Counted from the first letter of the stretch, positions 8,944 to 19,338 are shown. The stretch: DNA of 34,128 bases from Propionibacteriaceae bacterium (GCA_027492675.1 JAPUEI010000093.1:1-34128), one strand, 5' to 3'. The notes: generated by a model from the letters alone, not told the origin. Numbers and translations: made by a program.

Positions 8944-10322
8944 CAGGCGTCCTCCCTCTCGGGCTCGGTAAGGGACTCGGCATCGGCCGGCTCGGAGGTC
9001 GACGCGCGAAGCACGCCGACCAGCTCGGGCAGGACCTGACCGGGCATCGGGGGAACGGGGTAGCCGCCGGCGAACGGGTCGTACTCACCCGTCTCGTACA
9101 CCGGCGTCCGACTGGTCTCGGACAGCTCTTCCTCGGTGTCGCCGCGCAGCCAGTCCCAGGCGAGGAACGCCAGCAGCAGGACGAGGACGACACCCACGAC
9201 CACGTAGACCGCGCTGGACCCGAGCCAGCCCTGGTTCTGCGCGACGCGGACGAAGCTGACCAGCATGATCCAGCCGATCGAGATCGGGATCAGGATCTTC
9301 CAGCCGAGGTCCATGAACTGGTCGTACCGGAAGCGAGGCAGCGTGCCGCGCAGCCAGACGAACAGGCCGATGAAGATCAGGAGCTTGGCGGAGAACCAGA
9401 ACAGGCCCATCCAGCCGGAGTCCAGCCAGCCCAGCGCCGCCGGGTTGGCCTGGATGATCCACGGGATCGGCCAGGGTGCGCGGTAGCCGCCGAAGAAGAG
9501 GGTCGTCGCGACGGCCGACACGGTCGCCATGTTGATGTACTCGGCGAGGAAGTAGATGGCGTAGCGGAAGCCCGAGTAGTCGGTGAGGAAGCCCGAGACC
9601 AGCTCCTGCTCGCACTCGACCAGGTCGAAGGGCGCGCGGTTGGTCTCGGCGACCATCGCGATGCAGTAGACGATGCAGCTCGGGATCAGCAGCACCGCGT
9701 ACCACTGCGGGATGTGCAGGAAGGCGGCGACGCCACCGAACTGAATGGACTGCCCATCGACGATGTCGACCGTCGACATCGAGCCGGCGGTGAGGAAGAC
9801 CGCGACCAGCGCCAAGCCCATCGAGATCTCGTACGAGATCATCTGGGCCGTGGAGCGGATGCCACCGAGAAGGGCGTACGTCGACGTGGACGACCAGCCC
9901 GCGAGGACGATGCCGTAGATGCCGATCGACGCGATGGCCAGGATGAACAGCACCGCGACCGGCATGTCGGTCAGCTGCAGCCGGGTGTGGTAGCCACCCC
10001 ACAGCGGCACGTCGCCGGCGAGCGGGATGACCGACCAGCCGGTGAACGCGGCGATGCCGGTGAGCAGCGGGGCGATGGTGAACACCCACTTGTCGGCGCC
10101 GGTGGGGCGGAAGTCCTCCTTGAACATCAGCTTGAGGCCGTCGGCCAACGCCTGGCCGAGACCGAGCGGGCCGTTCATGATCGGGCCCTTGCGCTGCTGC
10201 ATCTTCCCGACGAGTCGCCGCTCGTACCACACGTTGAAGATCGTGATGGCAAGCAGGAACACGAAGATGAAGACGACCTTGAGGAGGACGATCCACCAGG
10301 TGTCGCTCTCGAAGCCGGTCAT
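8943..10322 (-). CDS. nuoH: NADH-quinone oxidoreductase subunit H
   Basis: The membrane subunit that forms much of the quinone-binding chamber. [50 protein letters not shown] and [15 protein letters not shown] are family signatures. At 459 residues it is over 100 longer than E. coli NuoH. The extension is a final helix plus an acidic, proline-containing tail from about residue 395. ATG at 10322 overlaps the nuoG stop as ATGA. Confidence 0.96.
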   Translation of the reverse strand: MTGFESDTWWIVLLKVVFIFVFLLAITIFNVWYERRLVGKMQQRKGPIMNGPLGLGQALADGLKLMFKEDFRPTGADKWVFTIAPLLTGIAAFTGWSVIPLAGDVPLWGGYHTRLQLTDMPVAVLFILAIASIGIYGIVLAGWSSTSTYALLGGIRSTAQMISYEISMGLALVAVFLTAGSMSTVDIVDGQSIQFGGVAAFLHIPQWYAVLLIPSCIVYCIAMVAETNRAPFDLVECEQELVSGFLTDYSGFRYAIYFLAEYINMATVSAVATTLFFGGYRAPWPIPWIIQANPAALGWLDSGWMGLFWFSAKLLIFIGLFVWLRGTLPRFRYDQFMDLGWKILIPISIGWIMLVSFVRVAQNQGWLGSSAVYVVVGVVLVLLLAFLAWDWLRGDTEEELSETSRTPVYETGEYDPFAGGYPVPPMPGQVLPELVGVLRASTSEPADAESLTEPEREDA

Positions 10323-12721
10323 GCCTGGCCTCCTTCCTTGGCCGTCACCGGGTCGCCCGCACGGGCGCCCAGCGTCTGTGCCACGTTGAGCCCGGGCGCT
10401 CGACTCGGCACCCAGACCACGCCGTCGACCGTCGTGTCGTCGATCACCACGGCGAACGTGAGCTCGCCGCGGCCGGTACCGATCGTGACCTGCTCGGTGA
10501 CCCCGACCTGCGACGCGGTCGCCGCGGAGAGCCGCGCCACCGGCCGCTTGGCCGTGGCGAGAAGCTCATCGGCGCCGTCGTTGCGGCGGGAGTCGTCGAT
10601 CAGCTCGCGCCAGGTGGCGAGCCGCAGAGCGTCCGGCGTGATCTCGCTGACCGTGGCAGCCACGGTGGGCGCCTCGACCTTGGCACCCTCCCACGTGCCC
10701 AGCTCGGCGAGCTCGGCAGCAGCCTGCGCCGCGTTGCGGATCCCCAAGTCGCGACCCAGTGCGTCGGCCAGCGCGGCCAGCACACGGATGTCGGTCATCG
10801 GGTTCCGGAGCGCCTTGTTGATCCGACCGACCGGGCGTGGGCGACGCTCCCAGTTGTAGAACGTGCCCGTCTGCTCCTCGAGCAGCGCCGCCGGGAACAC
10901 CACGTCGGCGCAGGCGCTCACGTCGGAGAGCCGGTTCTCGATGCTCACGAGGAAGCCGACGTTCTCGAACGCGTCCCGCGCGGCGGTCGGATCCCCGAAG
11001 TCACCGATCTCGGCACCGGCGACGACCAGCGCCTTGAGCGAGTTGTCGCTCGCGGCGGCCAGCATGCCGGTGACGTCCAGGCCGGGCTCGGCGCTCAGCG
11101 TGGCGTCCCAGGCGGTCGCGGTGTCGATGCGGGCCACACCGTCGGCGACGGAGCGGCCACCGGGCAGGAGGCTCGGAAGGCAGCCGGCCAGCACCGCGCC
11201 GACCTCGCCCGCGCGACGCGGGATCCAGGCCAGCCGCGCACCCGTACGCTCGCTCAGCGCAGCCACCGCGGACAGCGCACCGGGCACGACCGCGAGCCGC
11301 TCACCGACGAGCACCACGGTGCCGGCGTCGACATCGGTCAATCCCGAGATTGCCTGCGCCTCGGCGCCCGGGGCCGTGGCCACGAGCGTCGCCGAGAGCT
11401 TGCGGCTGCCGTTGCTGAGCAACGGGGCCACCGTGACGACCTGCAGCTTCTTCTTCCGGACGGCCTTGCGGAGCCGGAGGAACACGATCGGGCTCTCCTC
11501 CTCGGGCTCGAACCCGACGAGGACGACCTTCGTGGCGCGCTCGAGGTCGGCGTACTGCACCGAGTCAGCGAGCGTGGCGCCGGCCACCGTCGCGGCGAGG
11601 AACTGCTCCTCCTCCGACGAGGCGGCGCGGGCGCGGAAGTCGACGTTGTTCGTGCCCAGCACCGTACGAGCGAACCGCTGGTACGCGTAGGCGGCCTCGA
11701 CCGTCAGGCGACCACCGGTGAGAACGCCCACCTGGGTGCCCGCGGCAGCCAGACCGGCGACCGCCGCGTCGATGGCCTCGGGCCAGGATGCGGGAGCGAG
11801 CACGCCGTCCGTACGGACCAGCGGCATCGTGAGGCGGTCGGTGAGACGGCCGGACACGAACGCGAAGCGTCCGAGGTCGCAGTTCCACTCCTCGTTGACC
11901 TCAGGAGCATTGCCGGCCAGCCGACGCTTCACCTGGTAGTGGCGGTGGTCGGCGCGCAGCTCACAGCCGGCCGCGCAGTGCTCACAGGCCGTGGTCGTGC
12001 TGACCAGGTCGAACGGGCGCGACTGGAACCGGTAGTCGGCGCTGGTCAGCGCGCCCACCGGGCAGATCTGCACGACGTTGCCCGAGAAGTACGAGTCGTA
12101 CGGGTGCTCGGCGTACATGCCGACCTGCTGCAGCGCCCCACGCTCGACGAGAGCGATGAACGGGTCGCCGGAGATCTGCTCGGAGAACCGGGTGCAGCGC
12201 GCGCAGAGCACGCAACGCTCACGGTCGAGCAGCACCTGGGCCGAGATCGGGACGGGCTTCGGGTACGTGCGCTTGACGCCCTCGTACCGCGACCTGCCGC
12301 CACCGTTCGACATGGCCTGGTTCTGCAGGGGGCACTCGCCGCCCTTGTCGCAGATCGGGCAGTCCAGCGGGTGGTTGATGAGCAGCAGCTCGAGCATGCC
12401 GCGCTGCGCCTTCTCGGCGACCGGGCTCGACACCTGGGTGCTGATCTTCATGCCGGGCGCGACCTCGAGCGTGCACGAGGCCTGCGGCTTCGGCATCCCG
12501 CGACCGTTGCCCATGTCGGGCACCTCGACCATGCACTGGCGGCAGGCGCCTTGCGGGTCGAGCAGCGGGTGGTCGCAGAAGCGCGGGATCGCGACGCCGA
12601 TGCGCTCGGCGGCGCGAATGACGAGCGTGCCCTTGGGGACGCTCACCTCGACGCCGTCGATGGTGAGCGTGACCAGCTCGGCCGCCTGCTCGACCGCGGC
12701 GTCCTTGGCGGTGACGGTCAT
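10319..12721 (-). CDS. nuoG: NADH-quinone oxidoreductase subunit G
   Basis: An 800-residue iron-sulfur subunit of the peripheral arm. An N-terminal 2Fe-2S domain has Cys49, 60, 63 and 83. The His-Cys3 cluster follows at His117, Cys121, 124 and 130. Then comes a ferredoxin-like 4Fe-4S segment (RERCVLCARC and VQICPVGAL). A further CEHCAAGC motif heads the molybdopterin-oxidoreductase-like region and fits the off-pathway N7 cluster. The C-terminal half resembles molybdoenzymes without known cofactor use in complex I. ATG at 12721 overlaps the nuoF stop as ATGA. Confidence 0.96.
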   Translation of the reverse strand: MTVTAKDAAVEQAAELVTLTIDGVEVSVPKGTLVIRAAERIGVAIPRFCDHPLLDPQGACRQCMVEVPDMGNGRGMPKPQASCTLEVAPGMKISTQVSSPVAEKAQRGMLELLLINHPLDCPICDKGGECPLQNQAMSNGGGRSRYEGVKRTYPKPVPISAQVLLDRERCVLCARCTRFSEQISGDPFIALVERGALQQVGMYAEHPYDSYFSGNVVQICPVGALTSADYRFQSRPFDLVSTTTACEHCAAGCELRADHRHYQVKRRLAGNAPEVNEEWNCDLGRFAFVSGRLTDRLTMPLVRTDGVLAPASWPEAIDAAVAGLAAAGTQVGVLTGGRLTVEAAYAYQRFARTVLGTNNVDFRARAASSEEEQFLAATVAGATLADSVQYADLERATKVVLVGFEPEEESPIVFLRLRKAVRKKKLQVVTVAPLLSNGSRKLSATLVATAPGAEAQAISGLTDVDAGTVVLVGERLAVVPGALSAVAALSERTGARLAWIPRRAGEVGAVLAGCLPSLLPGGRSVADGVARIDTATAWDATLSAEPGLDVTGMLAAASDNSLKALVVAGAEIGDFGDPTAARDAFENVGFLVSIENRLSDVSACADVVFPAALLEEQTGTFYNWERRPRPVGRINKALRNPMTDIRVLAALADALGRDLGIRNAAQAAAELAELGTWEGAKVEAPTVAATVSEITPDALRLATWRELIDDSRRNDGADELLATAKRPVARLSAATASQVGVTEQVTIGTGRGELTFAVVIDDTTVDGVVWVPSRAPGLNVAQTLGARAGDPVTAKEGGQA

Positions 12722-14040
12722 GCGTGGGCTCCGTTCGTCTCGGGTACGGAGAAGAGCGCGCTCGCCTCGTACGGCAGAAGCTCCCAGGCGGGGGTCTTGT
12801 AGCCGGCCTCGAACTCAGCTCGGAAGTGCCTCACGGCACTGGTGACGCACGCGACGGCGCCGTCGGCGAGTGCGCAGAACGACTTGCCGCCGATGTTGTC
12901 GCACAGGTCGAGCAGCTTCTCGATGTCGCCCTCTTGCGCCTTGCCGGCCTCGAACTTGGTGAGCAGCTGGACGAGCCACCACGAGCCCTCACGGCACGGG
13001 GTGCACTTGCCACAGGACTCGTGCTTGTAGAACTCGACCCAGCGCAGCGTCGTACGGACGACCGAGGTGGTCTCGTCGAAGCACTGCAGCGCCTTCGTGC
13101 CGAGCATCGTGCCCGCCGCCGCCATGCCCTCATAGTCGAGCGGCACGTCGAGCGACTCGGGCGTGAGGATCGGCGTGGACGAGCCACCCGGGGTGAAGAA
13201 CTTGAGCTCGTGGCCCTCGCGGATGCCACCGGCGAGCTCGAGCAGCTGCCGCAGCGTGATGCCGAGCGGCGCCTCGAACTGGCCGGGGTTCTTCACGTGG
13301 CCGGACAGCGAGTACAGCGTGTAGCCCTTGGACTTCTCGGTCCCCATCGAGGAGAACCAGTCCTTGCCGCCGGCGATGATGCTCGGTACGGACGCGATCG
13401 ACTCGACGTTGTTGATGACCGTCGGCGACGCGTACAGACCGGCGACGGCCGGGAACGGCGGCCGCAGGCGGGGCTGTCCGCGACGACCTTCGAGCGAGTC
13501 GAGGAGCGCGGTCTCCTCACCACAGATGTACGCACCGGCGCCGGCGTGGACGACGATCTCGAGGTCGTAGCCGCTGCCGAGGATGTTCGTGCCGATGTAC
13601 CCGGCCTCGCGGGCCTGGATCACGGCCTGCTGGACGCGACGGATCACGTGCAGCACCTCGCCGCGGATGTAGATGAAGGCCGTGTGCACGCCGATGGCGT
13701 ACGAGCTGATGATGACGCCCTCGACCAGCGTGTGCGGCGAGGCCATCATGAGCGGGATGTCCTTGCAGGTGCCCGGCTCGGACTCGTCGCCGTTGACCAC
13801 GAGGTACTTCGGGTTGGGGTTGTCCTTGGGGACGAAGCTCCACTTCATGCCGGTCGGGAAGCCTGCGCCGCCACGACCGCGAAGCCCGGAGTCCTTGACC
13901 TCGGTCATGACCGCTTCGGGGGTCATCTCGAGGGCCTTGCGGAGGGCTCCGTAGCCGCCGCTCTTCTCGTAGCCGGCCAGCGTCCAGGACTTCTCCTGGC
14001 CCCAGTTCCTGCTCAGTACGGGCGTGAGGACGTCGGTCAC
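12718..14040 (-). CDS. nuoF: NADH-quinone oxidoreductase subunit F
   Basis: The NADH- and FMN-binding subunit where electrons enter complex I, 440 residues. The glycine-rich nucleotide site GRGGAGFPTG is at 55-64 and a second glycine-rich segment, HAGAGAYICGEE, at about 165-176. The N3 4Fe-4S cluster ligands are Cys343, 346, 349 and 389. GTG at 14040 overlaps the nuoE stop as GTGA. Its FMN need is a possible link to the FMN-controlled importer at the right of the window. Confidence 0.97.
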   Translation of the reverse strand: MTDVLTPVLSRNWGQEKSWTLAGYEKSGGYGALRKALEMTPEAVMTEVKDSGLRGRGGAGFPTGMKWSFVPKDNPNPKYLVVNGDESEPGTCKDIPLMMASPHTLVEGVIISSYAIGVHTAFIYIRGEVLHVIRRVQQAVIQAREAGYIGTNILGSGYDLEIVVHAGAGAYICGEETALLDSLEGRRGQPRLRPPFPAVAGLYASPTVINNVESIASVPSIIAGGKDWFSSMGTEKSKGYTLYSLSGHVKNPGQFEAPLGITLRQLLELAGGIREGHELKFFTPGGSSTPILTPESLDVPLDYEGMAAAGTMLGTKALQCFDETTSVVRTTLRWVEFYKHESCGKCTPCREGSWWLVQLLTKFEAGKAQEGDIEKLLDLCDNIGGKSFCALADGAVACVTSAVRHFRAEFEAGYKTPAWELLPYEASALFSVPETNGAHA

Positions 14041-14804
14041 TTGGAGGTCTCCTCTCCGGCCGGCTTCTTCGCACGGGTGCGCTTCTTCGGCTCGACCGAC
14101 GGCAGGCCGGCGGTCCAGCCCTTCTCGGCCGCGATCTGGACACCCAGCAGCGACGCCTCGCCGGCGCTCGGGCCCTCGTCGGCACGGCCGTCGGGGAAGC
14201 CTGCGAGCACGCGCTCGGCCTCGCGCCAGCTGGTGATCGTGGCACCGCGCGTGGACCGCACCTCGGTGCCCGCCTGCAGATCGTCCAGCAGCTGTACGGC
14301 CTTGTCAGGAGTCATGTTGTCCATGAACTCCCAGTTGACCATCATCACCGGGGCGAAGTCGCAGGCCGCGTTGCACTCGAGTCGCTCGAGCGAGATCTTG
14401 CCGTCCGGCGTGGTCTCGTCCGGGCCGATCCCGAGGTGCTTGGACGCCGTCTCGAGCAGCACGTCGCCGCCCATCACCGCGCACAGCGCCGTCGTACAGA
14501 CGCCGACGTGATGCGTGCCGGCCGGACGACGCTTGTACATCGTGTAGAACGTCGCGACGCCCGACACCTGCGCGGTCGTGATGCCGAGCACCTCGGCGCA
14601 CGCCTCGATGCCCTTCGGCGAGATCCTGCCGTCGACCGACTGCACCAGGTGCAGCATCGGCAGCAGGGCCGAACGCGGCTGCGGGTAGCGGCCGGCGAGC
14701 TGGCGCAGCTCGGCGTACGTGCTCTCGTCGATGCTCGTCGACTGGTCGTCGAGATCGACACTCCCCGACTCCGGGAAGTAGGAAACAAACTCGTGACCGC
14801 TCAC
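14037..14804 (-). CDS. nuoE: NADH-quinone oxidoreductase subunit E
   Basis: The thioredoxin-like 2Fe-2S subunit next to NuoF. The cluster N1a ligands are Cys103, 108, 144 and 148, with the spacing of E. coli NuoE. At 255 residues it exceeds the E. coli protein by some 90, through a lysine- and alanine-rich C-terminal tail of a kind common in actinobacterial NuoE. The GTG at 14804 overlaps the nuoD stop as GTGA, so the longer open frame upstream is rejected. Confidence 0.95.
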   Translation of the reverse strand: MSGHEFVSYFPESGSVDLDDQSTSIDESTYAELRQLAGRYPQPRSALLPMLHLVQSVDGRISPKGIEACAEVLGITTAQVSGVATFYTMYKRRPAGTHHVGVCTTALCAVMGGDVLLETASKHLGIGPDETTPDGKISLERLECNAACDFAPVMMVNWEFMDNMTPDKAVQLLDDLQAGTEVRSTRGATITSWREAERVLAGFPDGRADEGPSAGEASLLGVQIAAEKGWTAGLPSVEPKKRTRAKKPAGEETSK

Positions 14805-16105
14805 CGGTCGACCCCTCCCAGCACCGGGTCGAGGCTGGCCACGGCCACCACGACGTCGGAGATCATCGAGCCCTCGCACATCGCGGGTGCCGCCTGCAGG
14901 TGGTTGAAGCCTGGGTCCCGCATATGGACCCGGTACGGCCGCGTGCCGCCGTCGGAGACGACGTGGCAGCCGAGCTCGCCCTTGGGCGACTCGATCGCGG
15001 CGTAGGCCTGGCCGGCCGGGACCCGGAAGCCCTCGGTGACCGTCTTGAAGTGGTGGATCAGGGCCTCCATCGACTGGCCCATGATCGTCTTGATGTGCTC
15101 GAACGAGTTGCCCTGGCCGTCGGGGCCGACCGTCATCTGGGCGGGCCACGCGAACTTCGGGTCCTCGACCATGACCGGCTGGCCCTGGCTCGCCGCGAGG
15201 CGGTCGTAGCACTGCTCGACGATCTTCAACGACTCGTACATCTCAGCCAGACGCACCCGGAACCGGCCGTACGCGTCGGCGGTGTCCCAGGTGATGACGT
15301 CGAAGTCGTACGTCTCGTAACCGCAGTACGGCTGCGACTTACGCAGGTCCCACGGGTAGCCGGCGGCGCGAAGCACCGGGCCGGAGGCGCCGAACACCAT
15401 GCACTGGGTGAGGTCGAGGCTCGCGACCTTCTGCATGCGGCCCTTGAAGATCGGGTTCTCGTTGCAGAACGCGCCGTACTCCCACAGGTGCTTGTGCAGC
15501 CAGTCGATGACGCCCTTGAGGCGCGGCAGGCCGTCGTCGGGCAGGTCGATGGAGACACCGCCGGGGCGTACGTACGCGTGGTTCATGCGGGTGCCGCAGA
15601 CGGCCTCGAAGAAGTCGAGGATCATCTCGCGCTCGCGGAAGCCGATGGTCATCATCGTCAGCGCGCCGATCTCCATGCCGCCGGTGCCGACGGCGACCAG
15701 GTGGCTGGCGATGCGGTTGAGCTCCATGAAGAGCACGCGCAGCTCGTTGGCGCGCTGCGGCACCTCCATGTCGAGGAGCTTCTCGACGGCGAGGCAGTAG
15801 GCGACCTCGTTGAAGATCGGGGCGACGTAGTCCATGCGAGTCACGAACGTGGAGCCCTGCGCGAACGTGCGGTACTCCATGTTCTTCTCGATGCCGGTGT
15901 GCAGGAAGCCGATGCCCGGACGCAGCGAGACGACGGTCTCACCGTCCATCTCGAGGATCAGGCGGAGCACGCCGTGGGTCGAGGGGTGCTGCGGACCCAT
16001 GTTGATGACGATCATCTCGTCACCCTTGTCCGCCTGGGCGCGCACGATGTCGTCCCAGTCGCCGCCCTGGGCGACGTAGACGGTGCCGACCGACTCGTCC
16101 GTCAT
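14801..16105 (-). CDS. nuoD: NADH-quinone oxidoreductase subunit D
   Basis: The 49-kDa subunit that forms the quinone site together with NuoB, 434 residues. [25 protein letters not shown] and [10 protein letters not shown] are diagnostic. It is separate from nuoC, unlike the E. coli nuoCD fusion. ATG at 16105 overlaps the nuoC stop as ATGA. Confidence 0.97.
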   Translation of the reverse strand: MTDESVGTVYVAQGGDWDDIVRAQADKGDEMIVINMGPQHPSTHGVLRLILEMDGETVVSLRPGIGFLHTGIEKNMEYRTFAQGSTFVTRMDYVAPIFNEVAYCLAVEKLLDMEVPQRANELRVLFMELNRIASHLVAVGTGGMEIGALTMMTIGFREREMILDFFEAVCGTRMNHAYVRPGGVSIDLPDDGLPRLKGVIDWLHKHLWEYGAFCNENPIFKGRMQKVASLDLTQCMVFGASGPVLRAAGYPWDLRKSQPYCGYETYDFDVITWDTADAYGRFRVRLAEMYESLKIVEQCYDRLAASQGQPVMVEDPKFAWPAQMTVGPDGQGNSFEHIKTIMGQSMEALIHHFKTVTEGFRVPAGQAYAAIESPKGELGCHVVSDGGTRPYRVHMRDPGFNHLQAAPAMCEGSMISDVVVAVASLDPVLGGVDR

Positions 16106-16794
16106 GAGTAGCTCCTCCGCTGGTCGGGGGGCGGCACGACCGCGCCCTTGTACTCGACGGGCACGCCGCCGAGCGGGTAGTCCTTGCGCTGCGGGAAGCC
16201 GTCCCAGTCGTCGGGCATGAGGATCCGCGTGAGCGCGTGGTGACCGTCGAAGATGACCCCGAACATGTCGTACGTCTCGCGCTCGTGCCAGTCGGTCATC
16301 GGGTACACCGGCGTGGCAGTGGGGACGTGCGGGTCGGCGTCGGCGCAGGTGACCTGCAGCCGTAGCCGGCGGTTGTGGGTGATCGAGAGCAGGTGGTAGA
16401 CGACGTGCAGCTCGGCGCCGACGAGGTCGGGGTAGTGGATGCCGGAGACCGACACGCACACCTCGAAACGCAGCAGGGCGTCGTCGCGGCAGGACTTCAG
16501 CACGGCCAGCAGGTCGTCCTTGGGCACGAAGATCGTCAGCTCGTCGTGGGCGACGACGACGTGGCCGAGGTCGACGCCGGGCTGCAGACCCTGCAGGCGG
16601 TCGACAACCTCGTCGAAGTACGAGCCGTACGGGCGCTCACTGTTCGGGAAGCGGACGAACGTCCTTGTCACGCCGCCGTAGCCGGACGTGTCACCGGAGC
16701 CGGTGCCCCACATCCCCTTGCGCGTGACGCGAGCTTCGGCGGCCGGCGCGGTGGCGACCTGGTCGACCTCGCCGCCTGCGGTGGGTTCGGTCAT
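16102..16794 (-). CDS. nuoC: NADH-quinone oxidoreductase subunit C
   Basis: The 30-kDa structural subunit of the peripheral arm, 230 residues. The family signature runs through [20 protein letters not shown] and continues to the [18 protein letters not shown] segment. The first 60 or so residues are variable and low in complexity. ATG at 16794 overlaps the nuoB stop as ATGA. Confidence 0.96.
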   Translation of the reverse strand: MTEPTAGGEVDQVATAPAAEARVTRKGMWGTGSGDTSGYGGVTRTFVRFPNSERPYGSYFDEVVDRLQGLQPGVDLGHVVVAHDELTIFVPKDDLLAVLKSCRDDALLRFEVCVSVSGIHYPDLVGAELHVVYHLLSITHNRRLRLQVTCADADPHVPTATPVYPMTDWHERETYDMFGVIFDGHHALTRILMPDDWDGFPQRKDYPLGGVPVEYKGAVVPPPDQRRSYS

Positions 16795-17348
16795 CGCATG
16801 AGGCCCTTCATCTCGAGCGTGCTCGGAGCGATCAGCGCGGCCTGCTCGGCCTCGGCCTCGAAGGCGATCTGGTGGGGGCCGATCTGGGGCTTCGCGACGA
16901 CGCCCTTCTTGAGCTTGAACATCGCGTCGATGAGCATGTCGGGCCGCGGCGGACAGCCGGGCAGGTAGATGTCGACGGGCACGATGTGGTCGCAGCCCTG
17001 GACGATCGCATAGTTGTTGAACATGCCGCCGCTGGACGCGCAGGCGCCCATCGAGATGACCCACTTGGGGTTCGGCATCTGGTCGTACACCTGGCGCACG
17101 ACCGGGGCCATCTTCTGGCTCACGCGGCCGGACACGATCAGCAGGTCAGCCTGGCGCGGTGAGGCCCGGAAGACCTCCTGGCCCCAGCGGCCCGCGTCGA
17201 AGCGGGGCGCGCCGAACGCCATCATCTCGATGGCACAGCACGCCAGACCCATCGTCGCCGGCCAGAAGGAGGCCTGTCGCAGCCATCCGATGACGCCTTC
17301 GACAGTCGTCAGCATCACTCCAGCGGGGAGGTTGTCTTCGATGCCCAT
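16791..17348 (-). CDS. nuoB: NADH-quinone oxidoreductase subunit B
   Basis: The subunit holding cluster N2, the last iron-sulfur centre before the quinone, 185 residues. The ligands are visible as the tandem Cys37-Cys38 in [13 protein letters not shown], Cys103 in GACASSGG and Cys132 in [18 protein letters not shown] ribosome site precedes the ATG in the 12-bp gap after nuoA. Confidence 0.97.
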   Translation of the reverse strand: MGIEDNLPAGVMLTTVEGVIGWLRQASFWPATMGLACCAIEMMAFGAPRFDAGRWGQEVFRASPRQADLLIVSGRVSQKMAPVVRQVYDQMPNPKWVISMGACASSGGMFNNYAIVQGCDHIVPVDIYLPGCPPRPDMLIDAMFKLKKGVVAKPQIGPHQIAFEAEAEQAALIAPSTLEMKGLMR

Positions 17349-17360
17349 GCGACTCTCACC

Positions 17361-17720
17361 TCATTCCCAGGTCAGGCCGCCGCGGCGGACCACGTAGATG
17401 TAGGCGATGATCACGGTGACCACGAACATCACCATCTCGACGAACGCGAACACACCCAGCTGGTTGAACGTCACAGCCCACGGGTAGAGGAACACGATCT
17501 CGATGTCGAAGACGATGAACAGCATCGCGGTGATGTAGTACTTCACCGGGAACCGGCCACCGCCGAGGGGCTGAGGCGTGGGCTCGATGCCGCACTCGTA
17601 CGTGTCGTACTTCGCCTTGTTGTACCGCGCCGGTCCGATGAAGATGCTGGCGACGATCGAGACTCCCAGGAACAGCGCCGCGAGCGCCATGATCCCCAGG
17701 ATCGGTGTGTAGATGTTCAT
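17361..17720 (-). CDS. nuoA: NADH-quinone oxidoreductase subunit A
   Basis: A 119-residue, three-helix subunit at the junction of the membrane and peripheral arms. KYDTYECGIEPTPQPLGGGRFPVKYY is the conserved first loop (two overlapping pieces: KYDTYECGIE and GGRFPVKYY), and LFIVFDIEIVFLYPWAV holds the membrane acidic pair. A CGGAG ribosome site lies seven bases upstream of the ATG. The start overlaps, as ATGA, the stop of the candidate 51-codon gene upstream. Confidence 0.96.
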   Translation of the reverse strand: MNIYTPILGIMALAALFLGVSIVASIFIGPARYNKAKYDTYECGIEPTPQPLGGGRFPVKYYITAMLFIVFDIEIVFLYPWAVTFNQLGVFAFVEMVMFVVTVIIAYIYVVRRGGLTWE

Positions 17721-17872
17721 CGCTGTGCTCCGATCCGCCTGTGACCAGTCTTTTCTATCGCGTCGGACGTGCCCGCGGCGACTTGAGCCCCGGCGACGGA
17801 CACGGTGCAGACCTGACCGCCGACCGGCTCCGAGAGCGGCTCCATCTCACCATGAACTGACGTGTGCGTCAT
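17717..17872 (-). CDS. Candidate 51-residue small protein filling the gap between the reductase and nuoA
   Basis: An open frame of 51 codons exactly bridges the gap between the geranylgeranyl reductase and nuoA. Its ATG overlaps the reductase stop as ATGA (17872-17869) and its TGA overlaps the nuoA start as ATGA (17720-17717), the same coupling used by nearly all genes of this operon. The product begins MTHTSVHGEMEPLSEPVGG and has a basic end. It has no transmembrane segment, one cysteine and no motif I recognise. The central codons 10-39 have GC-rich third positions like real genes nearby; the two ends do not, the last part doubling as the nuoA ribosome site. It may instead be an untranslated spacer. 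Confidence 0.42.
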   Translation of the reverse strand: MTHTSVHGEMEPLSEPVGGQVCTVSVAGAQVAAGTSDAIEKTGHRRIGAQR

Positions 17873-19179
17873 GCCGAGGGCGCCAGCGTGGTCAGTGTGT
17901 TGATGATCCGGTCGTACGCGTCGCGGCTGGGGCGGTCCGTGAGGTTCGCCAGCAGCTTGTGGACCAGCCGCATCAGCGTGGGGTGCGGCAGCCCGTACGT
18001 CGTGGCGAGGTTCATGATCCTCGGGTCCCCGATGAGCTTGACGAAGATGCCGCCGAGGCGGAAGTAGCCGCCCCACTCCTGCTTGAGCGTGCGGGGATAG
18101 GCCTGCAGCGCGCGCTCCGCCGACGAGGTCCCGAGGCCCCGCGCGTGGGCGTCGACGATGTGGTCGGCGGCGTACCGGCCGGACTCCATCGCGTACGAGA
18201 TGCCCTCGCCGTTGAACGGGTTCACCATGCCGCCGGCGTCGCCGACCAGGAGCAGGCCGTTCGCGTACGCGGGCTGGCGGTTGAAGCCCATCGGGAGGGC
18301 CGCGCCGCGGATCTCGGTGGTGCGGAACTCCTCGCGGAACTGCCATTCCTCAGGGGTGTTCTCGAGCCAGCGCTTCAGCAGGTCCTTGTAGTCGGTCTTG
18401 CCGAACGCCTTCGAGGTGTTGAGCATGCCGAGGCCGACGTTGCAGGTGCCATCGCCCATGCCGAAGATCCACCCGTAGCCGGGCAGCAGGTTCGACTGGT
18501 TGGGCTTGCCGTCCCACAGCTCCAGCCAGCTCTCGAGCCAGTCGTCGGTGTGACGGGGCGAGGTGTAGTACGTGCGGACGGCCACGCCCATCGGGCGATC
18601 GTCGCGCTTGGTCAGGCCCATGCCGACAGAGAGCCGCGACGAGTTGCCGTCGGCGGCGACGATGATCGGCGCCGAGAACGTACGGCCGTCCTTGGCCTTG
18701 ACGCCGGTGATGCGCCCGGCGGCGTCGAGGACCGGCTCGGTGACGGTGACGCCCTCGACCACCGTGGCGCCGTTGGCCCGGGCGTGCTCGGCGAGCAGCT
18801 GGTCGAAGTCGGCCCGGGGACGTACGAGGCCGTAGTTGGGGAAGTCGTCGAGCTCTGGCCACGGCATCTCGAACGGCTGCGTCCGGCCGCCGTAGATCCG
18901 CAGGCCCTTGTTGCGCAGCCAGCCGGCCTCGGTGGAGGTGTCGATGCCGAGCTTGATGAGCTCGCGGCTGGCGCGCGGGGTCAGGCCGTCGCCGCAGACC
19001 TTCTCACGCGGGAAGTGGGACTTCTCGAGCACGAGCACGTCGAGGCCGGCGCGTGCGAGGTAGGTGGCGGTGGTGGACCCACCGGGCCCGGCGCCGACGA
19101 TGATGACGTCCGCCGAGGTGGGTGCGTCTACGCCTGGATCTCCGGTCGTTGCACTCGGTTCCACAGCGTCCTCTCCCAT
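17869..19179 (-). CDS. Geranylgeranyl reductase family FAD enzyme (MenJ-like)
   Basis: A flavoprotein of the geranylgeranyl reductase family. In mycobacteria the related MenJ saturates one isoprene unit of menaquinone, and position beside nuo and men genes suggests the same here. The N-terminal DVIIVGAGPGGSTTA is the FAD dinucleotide fold. KVCGDGLTPRA is the family motif, and GDAGGMVNPFNGEGISYAME is the second flavin-contact segment. About 436 residues. ATG at 19179 was chosen because the flavin fold then begins near residue 24 and a TATGCT hexamer lies 20 bases upstream; a GTG at 19242 would add 21 residues. It heads the whole nuo block, so the operon promoter probably lies just upstream. 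Confidence 0.88.
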   Translation of the reverse strand: MGEDAVEPSATTGDPGVDAPTSADVIIVGAGPGGSTTATYLARAGLDVLVLEKSHFPREKVCGDGLTPRASRELIKLGIDTSTEAGWLRNKGLRIYGGRTQPFEMPWPELDDFPNYGLVRPRADFDQLLAEHARANGATVVEGVTVTEPVLDAAGRITGVKAKDGRTFSAPIIVAADGNSSRLSVGMGLTKRDDRPMGVAVRTYYTSPRHTDDWLESWLELWDGKPNQSNLLPGYGWIFGMGDGTCNVGLGMLNTSKAFGKTDYKDLLKRWLENTPEEWQFREEFRTTEIRGAALPMGFNRQPAYANGLLLVGDAGGMVNPFNGEGISYAMESGRYAADHIVDAHARGLGTSSAERALQAYPRTLKQEWGGYFRLGGIFVKLIGDPRIMNLATTYGLPHPTLMRLVHKLLANLTDRPSRDAYDRIINTLTTLAPSA

Positions 19180-19196
19180 TCGGTTGCGGGCAGGGG

Positions 19197-19205
19197 CCAG
19201 CATAC
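19197..19205 (-). promoter_or_regulatory. Possible -10 of the reductase-nuo operon
   Basis: The minus strand reads TATGCT about 20 bases before the ATG at 19179, a TANNNT hexamer without a convincing -35. It is the only hexamer of that form I see close to this start, between the repeat array and the gene. It would be internal to the gene if translation starts at 19242. Confidence 0.25.
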
Positions 19206-19338
19206 GGATCCAGCTCGCCATACGCGATTCGGCGTCGGCCACTCAGACATACCCCGAGACGGCGAGGTCATCCGCGTGGAGTCGCCGGGCCCCGGAGGGC
19301 GCTCTCCGTCAGGGGGCAGCGCAGGGACCTTCCCCCAA

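Noticed and set aside
12724..14511. 595-codon plus-strand frame
   Set aside because: It is antisense to nuoF and nuoE, which carry intact cofactor motifs.
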